A stretch of 64,000 bases of DNA from Beta vulgaris subsp. vulgaris (taxonomy: Eukaryota; Streptophyta; Magnoliopsida; Caryophyllales; Amaranthaceae): the NCBI RefSeq assembly GCF_026745355.1, contig NC_079207.1:36185430-36249429 (forward strand). The letters are read 5' to 3'. The position numbers and the translations under genes are program-made. Below the pieces are notes generated by a model, which ran no database searches, was not told where the DNA came from, and saw only the letters and a list, made by a program, of their open reading frames with translations. Positions 12,101-23,192 of the stretch are shown in pieces (position 1 is the first letter of the stretch; every line of letters begins with the position of its first letter).

Positions 12101-15100
12101 TAGTAGAATTTGATATTTCCAAAAAACCGATGAAGACAAATTAAACAAAATTCCAATCATTGATTATATTTTCCCTAATTATATATAGTTAATACAAGGG
12201 CCATTATATTGAGTTGGGGGTTTGGCTGAGTTGTCCGAAACGGTTAGTTTTTAAACATCTAATTAGAATGGTGCATTTATAGCCTACAACTGATATACTT
12301 GCTCCGTTTATAAATAGTTGTAGCATTTGTATAATGTTTACTAATCACATCTTACTTTTTGATTGTCTTTGGTGATTTATATTTTAGAAAAAATATAGTC
12401 AAATAGAATCTTGTCAGATACGTCTCAATATATATATTTTTTAATATCAACTTTCTATAATTTGTACTTATTCATAATAAAGGTATTAATGTTTGAAAAC
12501 AGACATCGGCAAGTGGAAAAACATAAAATGGTATAACTATTTCTAAACAGATGGACTATATTGTTAACCTAATATGGCAATATGGTTATATGCAATGATG
12601 AGTGATGACAGAATAAATTAGTTAAACTAACGTGGTTTGTAAGTTTTGTATGTGCAAGATTCAATTATAAAGAATGGTGCCAAAAGAAGATAACAAAGGA
12701 AGTTAGAAAAGAAGAAAGAAGTTCCGAAAGCTCCAAAATAGAAGAGATGAAGTTCTTGACGGAATGATACTATTATATAGAATGAGCACTGTTCCCTACC
12801 CGCTTCAAAAGGATAGTGGTAAGAACGAGACTTTAAAGAATAGGTGAAATTTGGAATGCATTAGGTAAAGAAGTAAAGGAATAAAAGTCTAGTAGGAACT
12901 ATGGAACCAGAACTGTTTCTTCCATAAAACTTCCTTTGTGGAACTGGGTGTTAAAGGAAATGCATCCGTTTATGGAACTGCATATCAAGAGGAACTAATG
13001 ATGGAAATGAGTTGGATTTTACAAATTTCATATTCGACTCACCTTTTTCATATTTTATTTGTATTAGATTTGGATTCAACCTCGGTTTTTATTTATTGTT
13101 TGGGTTTGTAATAAGGCGGATTCAAACTATTTTATTACTTGAGAACACAAAAATAGTTTATCTTTTAGAAAATAATCATGCACTATTTTTTTATTAATAA
13201 TACAAAAATAATTGTCCTATTGTAAGTTTCAGTATATAAGCTGATAAGGTGACAATATTAATCACATTCGGGTCAGATTTGTCATGTTTTACTTAAGTTC
13301 CACCTGCTATAGGATTTAAATAGGATTTTCATATTTTCCAACTCGAATTGGAATTTTTTTGTTGGATCGAGACGAACTCATATTAGATACGAATTGAATG
13401 GCCATCCTTAAGAGGAAAACGTAAAACTAAATCTAGTACTCCCTCCGTCCCATAATATAGTGCTTCATTTCCATTTTGGGTATCCCAAAATATAGTGCTT
13501 GGTTCTATATTTAATTCCATAATTTTTTGTGATTTGCCTAGAAAAATCGTGTCATCATTATTTGTTTGCTTCTTGAAAATAGTTTTTTGCTTTGTTTATT
13601 CAACCCAAGGGTTGCATTTAATGCTCTTTCACCAATTATTCTTCATTCTCTCTCCTAAGATCACCTTTTTCCACACAATATTTATTTTAATAATAAAAAG
13701 TTTTTACTTTCCTCTTAGATTCTATTTACCTTAATTCCCGTGAAAAAATGGAATCAAGCACTATATTATGGGACGGAGGGAGTATAATTAACTAAATACA
13801 AGTGTGCTTATATATACGAATTAAAAAGATTACGTGCAATAGACAATCATTGTTGAGTCAATTTATTTAGAAGCTTAATTTGACTAAGTGCTCACGCGGT
13901 CACGCCCTCAACTCCCAACACGAGAGCGCATTGGAGTCAGTGTGATAAGAAAGTCATGGGTTCAAATATCATCTCACCCTCCATTTTAGATGAATATTTA
14001 ACGTAAAGTATAAAAGAGGTTTATGGTGCTTCCACACTTCAAGCCTAATGGGTTCTCACTAAGGGAGCTTGATGGAGTATAAAACTATTCTTTGAACTCC
14101 ATCGATTCGTTGAGTCCTTTGACAAATTTGAGTAATAGTAGTAGTGGTAAATTTGTTCCTTAATGCTCCCTTGTTCCTAAAGTTGACTGGCACTTCAATG
14201 TAGTGGTCCTAATTTACAGTCATGGCTAGTAGGAAGAGGTGTCTCCTAAGTTGCATAGCGTTATAAATGGGATGTAGAAATTGTCCATGAAAGCGTGTCT
14301 GACTGGACTGACTCTAGTGGAAATAGATTCATGCTGTAACATATTGTGTCCCAAGTTTGTTCAGTTAGTGTTATCAAAGTATCTAGATTTCTATGTCACT
14401 ATGAGTTCTTGTTTCCTAGGATTTGTTTTTCGTTCTATTTTGGAAGTTAAGGATGTGAGTTAATTCTTGTATGGTTTTTGTTAAGGATTTAAGAAAGTTT
14501 CGTAACTTTAAGAAAAGCATTGAATGAAGCCTAAAAATGAAGGGAGACAAGACGTCGAGAGAAGTCAATGAATTGTAACTATTAGATAGAAGTACTTGAC
14601 AATTTGAGTATCTAGAGCAACTCAGTTAAGGCTCGAGTTTAGTAATAGGTCGTATTGAGTTGTTGACCTATCACAGTGGAAGAGTTTGATTTTAATCTAT
14701 TGATGGCGAGCTTTTTATAAAGTTTTCCTTGAAAAATCTCTTTTGTATGGTATGTGGTCTTGTAAACATCAAATTTTTTTATTAATTATGGTGTTATAAT
14801 ACTATAAGATTTTTCTAGACATAAATCTCATCATGAATTATATGTGATGTAATTATCTGAAAACATAATGACATCTTTAATTAAAGATTATGATATCCCA
14901 TGGGATATAGACATATAGTATCCTTAAAACTATCCTATATGAGGGAGATCACCATAAGTAAGGTGGAAGTAGACTCAGATGCAATCACCCCTCTTATAGA
15001 ATTTTCACTCAAAGGATTCTATCCAAATTAGCACTGAATATATCTGAGTGTACACTTCTAAAAATTATTTGTTGAAAGAAAAAAGGTAAGATTATCACGA

Positions 15101-17656
15101 CTTTATAGGCTTTATATTACTTTAAAATTGAATAATTTGAAGTAGAAAGTTTGTTGAAAACATACAAACAACAGGGATGTCTGACAGTGTTTTAGCAACT
15201 CTTAGGAATGTAAGGCAGTCCATTCCTGGCATGTCGATTGCAGCGATTACAAGGTTGTACTCATTCCCTCGTTCTTGGATCATGGAGAGTGCTACATTTG
15301 GAAATCCAGTACTTGTGACTACAAGAGATACATGCATGCATATATTAGCTCAAAAACATGAATGCCTTTGATAGAAAGTTTAAATTACAAAGTATTATAA
15401 GATGTAGCATTTATGGCCAACAAAACTAAACAAAGAATACTTGTTTTTAACTTACTATTAAAAGAACTAACATTCACTATGTAGTACTGTAATGGATAAA
15501 ATACATTTTTTTTATGAATTCCAATTTAACAAAATACTCGGGGATATGACGTATAAATCGACAAACTAATCGCATTCACTAGACAGTTATCGATAAAGTA
15601 ATCGTAATTATTGCACAAATTTCAACAAAATAATCGTAATAATCATTATTGTAGTGAAATCGACAAAACAATCACATTTATTAAACATAAATCGACAAAA
15701 TACTCAACTTAGCCTTAATTTCACTACAAGATTTAATAACCATACGTGTTTGCTATGGCATTACCTTTGCAAAATACTCACGTTCATGTCTTTAAAATCA
15801 ACAAAAATAATTGCATTCCTCATACATTTTAAAAAGGGAAAAACAATGGCATTAGGCTCCATTAAACAAGTAGACATAACATCATATATGTTTATTGGTA
15901 AAACATTATCTCCTATGTAAATCATATTGTCCATCTGATTAACTATTATCATGCTATATAATTTGTCACATGAACTATCAATGTATTATTATCGTTTTGC
16001 ATATAATACTATAATGCTAATTGGAGGAAGTAAGCTATCATAATTAAATAATCAAGCATTTTTCATTTTTTCTATTGAAAAATTAATTCAACAACTAGCA
16101 ACTCCACATATCTATATATTTCAGCTTAGAAGCATTAATTTCGATTAGAGGGAGTAAACTATAATAATTATAAACATATTTCTATTTTTTGTTACTTCTC
16201 CTTTGAAGGGAGTGTGTAAGAATGTAGCATGGAAGATCAAAGCAAAGTGTTTAAGAAAAAACACAAAAAAAAATTGTGTGAAGAAGTTCGGATTTCTAGG
16301 TTGAATGCACTAAATAATACTTCCTTCGTTTTATATTTATCGTTCTCACTTAGAATCTTGACACTATTCATACTTAGAGAGATTCTTCTCAATTTTTTTC
16401 AATTTATAAAAAAAAAATTATCATACGAGATTTTGTTTGATTCGTCTCATTATTAATATTCAATCGTTATATTTTTACTAATATATATAATGAAACATAT
16501 TTAAGTTCAAATATGTGCATTGAGAGATGCACACAGGAAAATGAGAAAGATAAAAAAAGAGAGGGAGTATGAGTGTAATCCTCCTTTCCTTAACCATCTT
16601 AACCATTTATGTGATGCAAAGCAAGAATATTTATAACCATTCTCGATATATAGATATAAGATTTTACTTTAAAGCGTAAATGTAAATTAACTCTATGTCA
16701 TATTATCATGTGGAGTAGTAATCAAAGAATCAGTCAAAATTGCACACTGGAGACTATAAAAACGCAAGAAGATCAATAAATGGAAAATAATAGGTAATTA
16801 AATAGAATGGGTGCATCTTGTATGATTTTAATTTTCTCAAAATTTGGATTGCTTCCATATGCAAAGATTCATAAAATAAGCTTAAAGTAGAATGGTAAAG
16901 ACAACTTCACAAAGATTTGTGATATCTTTTGCAAGCTGTGTGTAACTTAATATGCACAATTATATCGTAACTAGCTGCTTAGGGTATGCCTTTTGATACA
17001 AATAACAATAATAGTAGCAACAATTATCACTTTGCACCATAGAATAGCTGACTAGAAGTTAAGGTTTTCTATCAAAAGAAACCAAAATTTAAGGTAATTA
17101 AGTCAACATCACAAATTTTCAGATCTAGTGTACTACTAGTGGTGAAGCAACAAATAAACCTTATTAACAAGAATTTAGGCCTTGAGTTATGAGGGGAAGG
17201 AAAATAAAATCTCTTTTCTAGATAAAAGAAATTAAGATTTCTAAGTGTGGCAATTTTTTTTTGTATCTAAATATTAGTAGACTTGGATAGTTGGATTGTT
17301 GATTTTTCTTTTTATTTTTGATGATAGAAATCCTAGATGTTTTAGTATAACCATGAAATAAAGGTTAAAGAATCTTGTAAAAGAGAAAAAGTTAAAGAAA
17401 GGTAAGAAAAACGAAAAGTATGGCAAAGAAAAAAGGAATTCATGAAAAAAAAAACTAGAAGAAAGTCAAATTGATAGAGATGAACATGAGAATAGGAAAA
17501 GGGTGAAAGATTATCAATTCAACCTCTATAAGTTGCTTCTTCAAGAGTTGAAGTTGTGTGCATAACAGAAACCATGTCTGGATCAATCAATAGGATATGA
17601 ATGCCTACAGCATAATTAGGGATTGGCATTTCATAATCACTACCCTCTAGATCCAT
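3114..17656 (-). CDS. Type-B-like (pseudo)response regulator with receiver and GARP/Myb-like domain, seven exons over 14.5 kb
   Basis: Exons on the minus strand in transcript order: 17656-17524, 15318-15166, 5761-5312, 5133-5075, 4477-3904, 3847-3285 and 3179-3114. The phases join without a break into 665 codons plus stop. Residues about 16-120 form a receiver domain, spread over exons 1-3. It keeps the Ser/Thr (VVLISYK) and the Lys (FFEKPIS) of the fold. The canonical phospho-acceptor Asp is replaced by Ala (LVIAAIDMPGMD, where type-B regulators have ISDVxMPDMD), and the acidic pair reads ID-P-D. A diverged GARP DNA-binding domain follows (VKWNNELNAKFMNIV, then ITDLRVLAQ), then a long Ser/Asn/Gln-rich C-terminal region as in plant type-B ARRs. 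It is likely a nuclear transcription factor working without Asp phosphorylation. The second intron is about 9.4 kb and holds transposons; whether the full transcript is made is unknown. Confidence 0.82.
5894..6370 (+). repeat. 5' LTR of the copia element
   Basis: The 477-base repeat runs from TGTAAGATCAATG to TTATAACA, and the PBS follows it. Its first half is GC-rich with repeated CCGGTCGAG-type words. The first ~200 bases recur at 11912-12093. Confidence 0.82.
6413..7300 (+). pseudogene. Copia gag and protease remnant
   Basis: Broken frames at 6482-6778 and 6787-7026 read as a copia capsid (LWLKLESLYMTKSL, LLLKDRLFSLRMNEG). A degraded zinc knuckle follows near 7100 (CNYYKEKGYWKKEC), in which the second Cys is Tyr and the His of the CCHC is Trp/Tyr. 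The protease active-site segment near 7262 reads VLDYGASYHM where DSGAS is expected, so the catalytic DSG is mutated. An internal stop separates the two gag pieces. Confidence 0.8.
10160..10435. mobile_element. Short hAT-type MITE with perfect 8-bp target duplication
   Basis: Terminal inverted repeats are TAGAGGTGATCA and its complement at the right end. Both are followed inward by GGCCCGGCC-rich subterminal arms. The element is flanked by TTGATGCC at 10152-10159 and 10436-10443, a perfect 8-bp duplication as in hAT insertions. Removing it rejoins the copia RNase H reading TKHIDATYHF. No coding capacity. Confidence 0.9.
10500..11639. mobile_element. Non-autonomous hAT-like element with CGAGC-rich arms
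   Basis: The ends are TAGGGGTG and CACCCCTA. Subterminal arms are dense in GCTCGGCTCG on the left (10525-10640) and in CGAGCCGAGC/ACGAGCTCAC on the right (11385-11620). An AT-rich core carries four direct copies of a roughly 95-base unit opening with CATGGAGTCCCA at about 10998, 11104, 11197 and 11288. The flanking 8-mers (GATAGAAC, GTCCTTAC) do not match, so the target duplication is lost or the insertion was rearranged. It lies in the copia RNase H region, just after the smaller hAT MITE. Confidence 0.75.
11912..12093 (+). repeat. Truncated 3' LTR of the copia element
   Basis: It opens with TGTAAGATCGATG after the polypurine tract and matches the first ~200 bases of the 5' LTR with scattered changes. 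It ends abruptly at TGTCAATTTGA, where unrelated intron sequence begins. About 60 per cent of the LTR is missing. Confidence 0.8.
12094..13438. other. Intron 2 sequence of the response-regulator gene, no feature
   Basis: AT-rich sequence with no coding signature. It lies between the truncated LTR and a Stowaway element. Open frames here are short and look random. Confidence 0.55.
13439..13782. mobile_element. Stowaway (Tc1/mariner-type) MITE
   Basis: The terminal inverted repeats are CTCCCTCCGTCCCATAATAT and the matching ATATTATGGGACGGAGGGAG. TA flanks it at 13437-13438 and 13783-13784. The 344-base element is AT-rich and non-coding. It lies in intron 2 of the response-regulator gene. Confidence 0.93.
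13783..15165. other. Intron 2 sequence, possible old SINE-like piece
   Basis: Mostly featureless AT-rich DNA. At about 13900-14060 a GGTTCAAAT word resembling a Pol III B box is followed by sequence on retention of the intron. There is no clear A box, tail or duplication, so I do not call a SINE. Confidence 0.3.
15166..15318 (-). CDS. Exon 2 of the response-regulator-like gene (receiver core)
   Basis: Acceptor TTGTAG and donor GTATGT bound 153 bases. They encode the part of the receiver that carries FPNVALSMI, NEYNLVIAAIDMPGMD and LSDIPVV. The position expected to hold the phosphorylated Asp is Ala. The next exon lies about 9.4 kb downstream in transcript terms, past the nested transposons, and completes a Leu codon (t|tg) before ISYKMDEQ. 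Confidence 0.8.
15319..17523. other. Intron 1 of the response-regulator gene
   Basis: AT-rich intron. At 15540-15720 an imperfect run of ATCGACAAAATAATCG-like words forms a degenerate short-period repeat. Further on is the Stowaway element at 16320-16567. Nothing else is recognisable. Confidence 0.5.
16320..16567. mobile_element. Diverged Stowaway-like MITE
   Basis: The left end CTTCCTTCGTTTTATATTTA pairs imperfectly with the right end, whose complement reads CTCCCTCTCTTTTTTTATCT. TA flanks both sides (16318-16319, 16568-16569). It is 248 bases, AT-rich and older than the copy at 13439-13782, judging by the mismatches in its ends. Confidence 0.7.
17524..17656 (-). CDS. Exon 1 of the response-regulator-like gene
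   Basis: Start ATG is the complement of 17654-17656. The exon codes 44 residues plus one base, including the first beta strand of the receiver (GIHILLIDPDMVSVM). It ends at a GTTGAA donor. The split Val codon (g|tc) joins in phase to the next exon 2.2 kb away. I found it by reading the minus strand; its open frame is short. Confidence 0.78.
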
Positions 17657-20094
17657 GAATTTTGAGATATTTGAATATAGAGAAAAAGTTTAATTAGCAA
17701 TTTCTGCATCTTCATTCTTGAAAAATTTGGAAGGTTATTAAATATGAAAGGAGTCGAAAGTTATACCTGTAGGCACACAACACGTGTATGAGTTTTAAAG
17801 GATGTAAAAACAAGAAGGTGATCGTGTATTCCAATCTTTCACATTACAATAGAATCCAACGCGGTTTTGCTAAAACGCCCACTGAATTAGAATGACCAAT
17901 CGCTAAGGATACCATTTGTTTTATAGCATTTATCGATCAATTTCTTTAGGAAGGCAAGGTTACTATATACAAATAACCATATTAATACTAGATATACTTC
18001 TTATTCGACTTTTAAGGAAATATAAACTTATTCCCATAAATCATTATAGAGCAAGTCAAATTTATTATCAATTGCTTTTCTAAAGGTAATTCTTATTCTG
18101 CATTGTAAATTTGATAGCAACTTTAAGGGAAGCAAACTATTCTTGATATATTTCCTTATATGATTCATATTATTCTATAAAAAGGTGAAAGGAAATATTG
18201 AGTAGTATAATCTAATTTTAAACTAATAGTTTTAAGACTCAATATATACTCATTCCTACAACACTAAACTAATTCATCTATCTGCATATAGTTGCAACAC
18301 TTCCCTAAATTGAATTGAAAGGATAACTATTATATTTTTCTCTCCTTTCCCATCCTCTTTTTTCAAATAAGTTACGATATATATACAAGCTTTTTATGCA
18401 CGCTATGCGTGCGGCGATATTTTGGGAATAAATATTACTTAACAACAAAACAAATCAAAAAAACGAAAGTTCGTATCTAATTTCACCTCCATTTTGTGAA
18501 TAAGAAAGAATGCAATACTTATAGATAGTATTTAAAAACACATTAATAATTAAGTATAAGAAATGAAATTACATCTCTAACTAATGATTTTTGTTAAAAC
18601 TCTAAACAACCCCATGAACCATGACAAAAAGAGACAAAAATAATGCAATTCTTTTTCTATCTCTTTAGTTCTTAGCTACTCTCCCAATTTCCAAACTCAT
18701 CTATGATTTTCACGCAATTCTTTTTCCCTTTCTATTTAATTAAAACAATACAATCGTCACTTTTTCTCTTCTTTTTCTCATTTTCCTCAATTTCCCCCAA
18801 ATCAAATCACACACTCGATTTCTCCTCATTCTTAGCTAAACCTCTCAATCTCCGCTTTTGTGGATCAGACATCGAATAGAAGCATTACTTTCTCAATGAG
18901 TTCTCGTCGAGTTCAGCTCACGACTCACCAAGTTCACTTTCCTGAGACCTTCGATTATGATTTCGTCATCATTTGAGCGGTTTAGCGATGCTCTTTATGT
19001 CGTCGATAACGAATTTTTGAATATCGAGTTGATGGGCTGAAATTCATTAGGGGCACAAATTTTTTATTTTAATATATGGGTTGAAGTATTTTTTTCTCAA
19101 ATTCTTTTTTGTCTCAAGTATGGGTCGTCGATATCTGGGCACAAGAATAATTCATGTTAAAGTATTTTGTCTCAATTTTTTCAATATTTGGGCACAAGAT
19201 TGAAGATATTTTTTTACGAAATTTGATTTTTTTTTCCGACAATTTCTGTTGTAATTCTAATTTCAATTTCATCTATATTTGAATGAAATTTTAAATAAAC
19301 TGTAATTTAAGTTTAATTTTTTTAAAATTCTAACACAACACATATTCGTAAGATTTCTTGTAATTTGAGTTACAATTTACTCAAACATATTACATATTCT
19401 TAAGATTTACCGAACATAGAACATTACACATACTTTTATTTTCAATAACGAATTGCATACCTGATTAACAGTAAAGTATCCGCAAATTTGAGAATGTCAT
19501 ATTTGAAAATTTCGTGAAGCTCCAATTTATGAATAGAACTGATTTTTTTTTTTTTTTTTGAAGTTTGTGTTTGTAATTGAGTTTCTGTGTCATAAAAATA
19601 TTCTTTGATATTTTATGTGTGATTAGGCTTTGATTACCACTTAAAACAACCCAATGTCTGATAGGGTTTTTTTTCTTTTGCAGTTGGATAAATAGGACAA
19701 CAAAACCAACTATTGTTGCTCTTTCCTTGAGCTGATCAGAACAAGTGAATCAGCTTTTGCTACTTTGACTACTAATATTTGATAATCTAATACTAGCTAT
19801 ATAGGCATTAAAATAAACTAAGACATCCTTGATGATGCTTCCGATAGAATGACAATTTTTCGATGGTTCCTTGATTTCTTTCACTAGAATCAAAGTGTTC
19901 GTCCAGATATCCCCCAATCCCCTTAAGCCCATGAAGTAAAGCAAAAGTTTATGTCTATAGAGGAGATATAGCATTTGTTCCATCACTTCCTCTACTTCTC
20001 ACAAAATAATTTTATTAAGACCCAACTAAATCGCACAAATATGATTTTTTTTTATTACGAAACAGTTACGGATAACCGTGTGTAAGTCCATTCG
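17657..20094. other. Upstream region of the response-regulator gene, largely featureless
   Basis: This should hold the promoter of the minus-strand gene starting at 17656, but I could not fix a TATA box. A perfect 6-bp hairpin (GCACGC TAT GCGTGC) lies at 18398-18412. A CT-rich stretch at 18655-18960 looks like the leader of a plant transcript, but leads only to a 26-codon frame (ATG near 18897). A 20-base T run lies near 19540. No supported gene. Confidence 0.4.
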
Positions 20095-21072
20095 GTTTTT
20101 CACCATATATTCCTGACAAATTGTTTTTTGCACCACATACCCTTGCAAGTTTCTAAATTAACCATATACCCTTTACTTTTCAAAAAAATACATCAACTTG
20201 CCCTTATGACTAACAGTGTCAGACTTTCGTTAGTCATTATGCCTTAATTCTCCCGCAAATCCTAATTAACTAATCTAAACCTAAGTCAAACCCTAACTCT
20301 AACCCTCTAATCTAATAACCTAACCCTAACCGTAACCCTATTTACCCAACCACCATCCCTCCCCCACCCCTTCCCCCACTGCCCCACCACCCCCGAAGCC
20401 CCTCATCCCCCCTTCCCTCGCATCCCTGCAACCCCCTCCTTCTCCTCGAAGCTCCGCAGCTCCCCTTCCACGCATCCCCACAGCCCCCTCCTCCTCCAAC
20501 GCATCCCCGCAATCCCCCTCCGCACATCCTGTGGGTTCGAAAAATGTGGTTTCTTCAAATATGAGTTCGAAAAATCTGGGTTCAAAAAATCTGATTGTGA
20601 AAAATCAGCGGGGTTTTGGGGAGGAGGGGGCTACGGTGCTTGTGGAAGGGGGGTTGCGGGGATGCATGGGAGGGGGAGGGGAGCTGCAGGGCTTCGCGGA
20701 GGGGGGCTGCGGGGATGCGGTAGAGGGGGGCTTCGGGGGTGGGGCTACAAGGGAGCTAGGGGGGAGAGAGGGGCTTCGAGGGTGGGGGGGAAGGAGGGGC
20801 TGCAGGGGTGGTGAGGGGAGGGGGTGGGATAAGAGGAGGGGTGGTGGTTTGATGGTTAGGGTTAGGGTATTAGATTAGGGGTCAGGATTTTTAGGTTAGT
20901 TAATTAGGATTAGAAGGGAATTAGGGGTTCATGACTAACGGAATTCTAACACCGTTAGTCATTAAGGGTAAATGGATATATTTTTTTAAAAGTGGGGGGT
21001 ATATGTTGAATTTCAATAGTCGAAAGGGTAAATCGTGCAAAAAAAATGGTCATGGATATATGGTGAAAAAAT
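20095..21072. mobile_element. Long-inverted-repeat element A (Mutator-like foldback)
   Basis: The two ends read TTTTTCACCATATAT inward, with further matching blocks: CATATACCC, TTTTCAAAAAAATA and CGTTAGTCAT. The arms are about 150 bases or more. The left arm continues into TAACCCTAA-like repeats and a C-rich tract (20340-20525). The right arm carries the complementary G-rich tract (20590-20840) and GGTTAGGGTTAGGG. Flanking 9-mers match only partly, so it is older than its neighbour B. No transposase was seen; the glycine-rich open frames are artefacts of the GC tracts. Confidence 0.68.
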
Positions 21073-21092
21073 CGATTATTAATTAGTTTTTA

Positions 21093-22251
21093 CAGTTTTT
21101 TCACCAGGTACCCCTGTGGTTTTTCAAAATTCATGGGGTAACCCTAATTTTTCTTAATGCGCCAGGTACCTTTACTTTGGAGGTGAAAATGTACAAAATT
21201 CCCTTCTAACAGTGTCAAGTTTCCGTTAGTCATTAAGATTAATTAACACCTCTAACCCTAATTAAACCCTAATTAACTAACTAAACCCTAACTTCTAACC
21301 CTACACTAACCCCTAACTTCAAACTCTAATAACCCAACCACCACCACCTCCCCTCCCCTGCCCCTATCCCCACCCCCAGCCCCACCCTAAAAAACCACCC
21401 ACCTACCTCCTCAGCCCCCGTAAAACCACCTACCTACTCCCCAGCCCCCGTAAACCACCCACCCACTTCCCCAAGCACCTCCGCAGCCCCCCCCCCCCAA
21501 AAAAAAACCACCCACGCACCTCCCCAGCTCCTCTCACAGTTTTATAAATCAATTTTTGAAATCAACATCGAAATCAATATTCGAAATTAGTTTTATAAAT
21601 CATTTTCAAAATCAATTTCCAAAATCATTTTCGAAAACAAGGATGTCAATGGCGGAGGAGGAGAGAGAAATTGAGACCTCTAAGAAGCAGGAATACAGTT
21701 GAAGACCTCCCGCAACTTGTTCGATTTCAAGTTTGAGAATCGGGTACTTGAAATTCCACCACTTCGCATTCATGAATGGACTGATTCGCTCTTCAAGAAT
21801 CTTTTAGATTTTGAGGATTGTAGTCCAGGTAATCAGTAGCAGTACATGCTCAACAAAGGCCATCGACGGGGATGGGGGAATTCGAAGGGGTGGGGGGATG
21901 GGAGGGCGAATTTGACGAGGGTGTTGGGGGGCAAGGAATTCGACGGGGGTGGTGGGGGAGGGTGGGGGCTGCATGGGTAGGGGAGGGGTGGAAGAAGGTG
22001 GTGGTGGTTGGGTGGTTAAGGTTGGGGTTAGGTGTTACAAGGTTAGGATTAGGGTTTAAGGGTTAGGGTTAGAGGACTAATTAGGATTAGAGGTTAATTA
22101 GGGATTAATGACTAATGAAAAATTAACACCGTTAGTCATTAAGGGCATTTCATGAATTTTATTGAAATAGTAAGGGTACGTGGTGCATTAAAAAAAATTA
22201 GGGGTATCCCATGAAATTTGAAAAACTACAGGGGTACTTGGTGAAAAACCC
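21093..22251. mobile_element. Long-inverted-repeat element B with perfect 9-bp target duplication
   Basis: TAGTTTTTA flanks both ends (21084-21092, 22252-22260), the 9-bp duplication typical of Mutator-like elements. Inverted arms begin CAGTTTTTTCACCAGGTACC on the left, and the complement of GGTACTTGGTGAAAAACCC on the right. They continue through telomere-like AACCCTAA words and a C-rich (left) or G-rich (right) tract. Between the arms is about 350 bases of plain sequence. The arm order (gene-like end, telomere-like words, GC tract) matches element A, so both belong to one family. No coding capacity is visible. Confidence 0.8.
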
Positions 22252-22920
22252 TAGTTTTTATCCTGTAAATATGCATATTTTATTAATTCTCTTATGCGTC
22301 AGAAGCCTTTTTTATATATTTCCCTGGGCCCAACAATATTCAGGAACGACCTTGTGCTACTATTATGTCTACAGACCGTGAAACATCTGCCAAAGTTGAT
22401 AAACCCAAAAAAGCAGAAAGAGGACTCATAACATAATAGAAGACATAAAGAAGGGTGCCTCTTCTTTACCATTCTTTTATTGTCAAAAAGTCGAGATAGA
22501 GCAAGTGCTGGAGGCCCACAAGGGTGGAAATCTCCATAGATTGACTGCTGTCTTTTTTCTTTTGTTCCGTTACAAAAAAAAATGAACTTATATTCTACAA
22601 TTAATCTTTAGAATGCAAAAAATATCCCATGCATTATATAGGGCTAAAAACTAATTTTATATAATAATTCTATAAACTTAAACCCGTGCATAGTTAGCAG
22701 GGGATTACTTTCTATCCTTTAGCCAACAAAGTCCAACTTCAAGTGAATGCACAACCTGCCTCCTCAAGTCAGTCGTCTGAAGATGCTGGCGACCCTTCAA
22801 ATTACTTACGAGATCGAAGGACCAATGAGGGAGTTAAAGGAAGCCTTTCTTGCTCTATTATCGAACGTTTCGTTGAACGTGTATGACAGGTTCCCAATTT
22901 TTTCAATGTTTATTGTGTCA
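22252..22920. other. Noncoding stretch, no feature recognised
   Basis: AT-rich sequence between element B and the LINE fragment. A short open frame at 22747-22971 overlaps the start of the LINE endonuclease but its first part shows no known domain. Confidence 0.45.
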
Positions 22921-23192
22921 ATAGAAATCACTGTTTTGAATGTTCAAGGGGTGTTGAATAAATTATTGTGATTAGAGAAGTGATTTGTATTAATAAGCCT
23001 ACTGTGTTGGCCCTTGTGGAGACACATATTAGTGGCGATCAACTGCAATTTGTGTGTAATAAATTTGGCTTTTCTGGTGAAATTTGTGTTGAAGCTGAAG
23101 GTTTTAGTGGAGGCATATGGCTGTTTTGGCATGCTGAAGAAGTTAGTATTATTCCTTATGACAATAACTCTTACATGTTACTGGTATTGTAG
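22921..23192 (+). pseudogene. LINE endonuclease fragment (5' part of ORF2)
   Basis: Reads as the amino end of a plant L1-type ORF2 endonuclease. NVQGV is followed after a stop by VICINKPTVLALVETHIS, then GFSGEI and GFSGGIWLFW. These are typical of the APE-like domain, including the LVET catalytic-Glu block. A stop near 22970 splits it, and nothing resembling the rest of the endonuclease or RT follows. It is a truncated, dead copy. Confidence 0.75.

Noticed and set aside
13900..14060. Possible SINE with a GGTTCAAAT word
   Set aside because: The other Pol III elements and repeat copies are not visible; a genome search would be needed.
14281..14463. A 60-codon plus-strand open frame
   Set aside because: No similarity to any domain I know and no splice or start context; random in intron sequence.
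18897..18977. A 26-codon frame (MSSRRVQLTTHQ...) behind a leader-like CT-rich stretch
   Set aside because: Too short to support as a gene, and no downstream exon could be joined to it.
20342..20878. Glycine/arginine-rich open frames on both strands
   Set aside because: They are by-products of the complementary C-rich and G-rich arms of the foldback element; there is no start context or domain.
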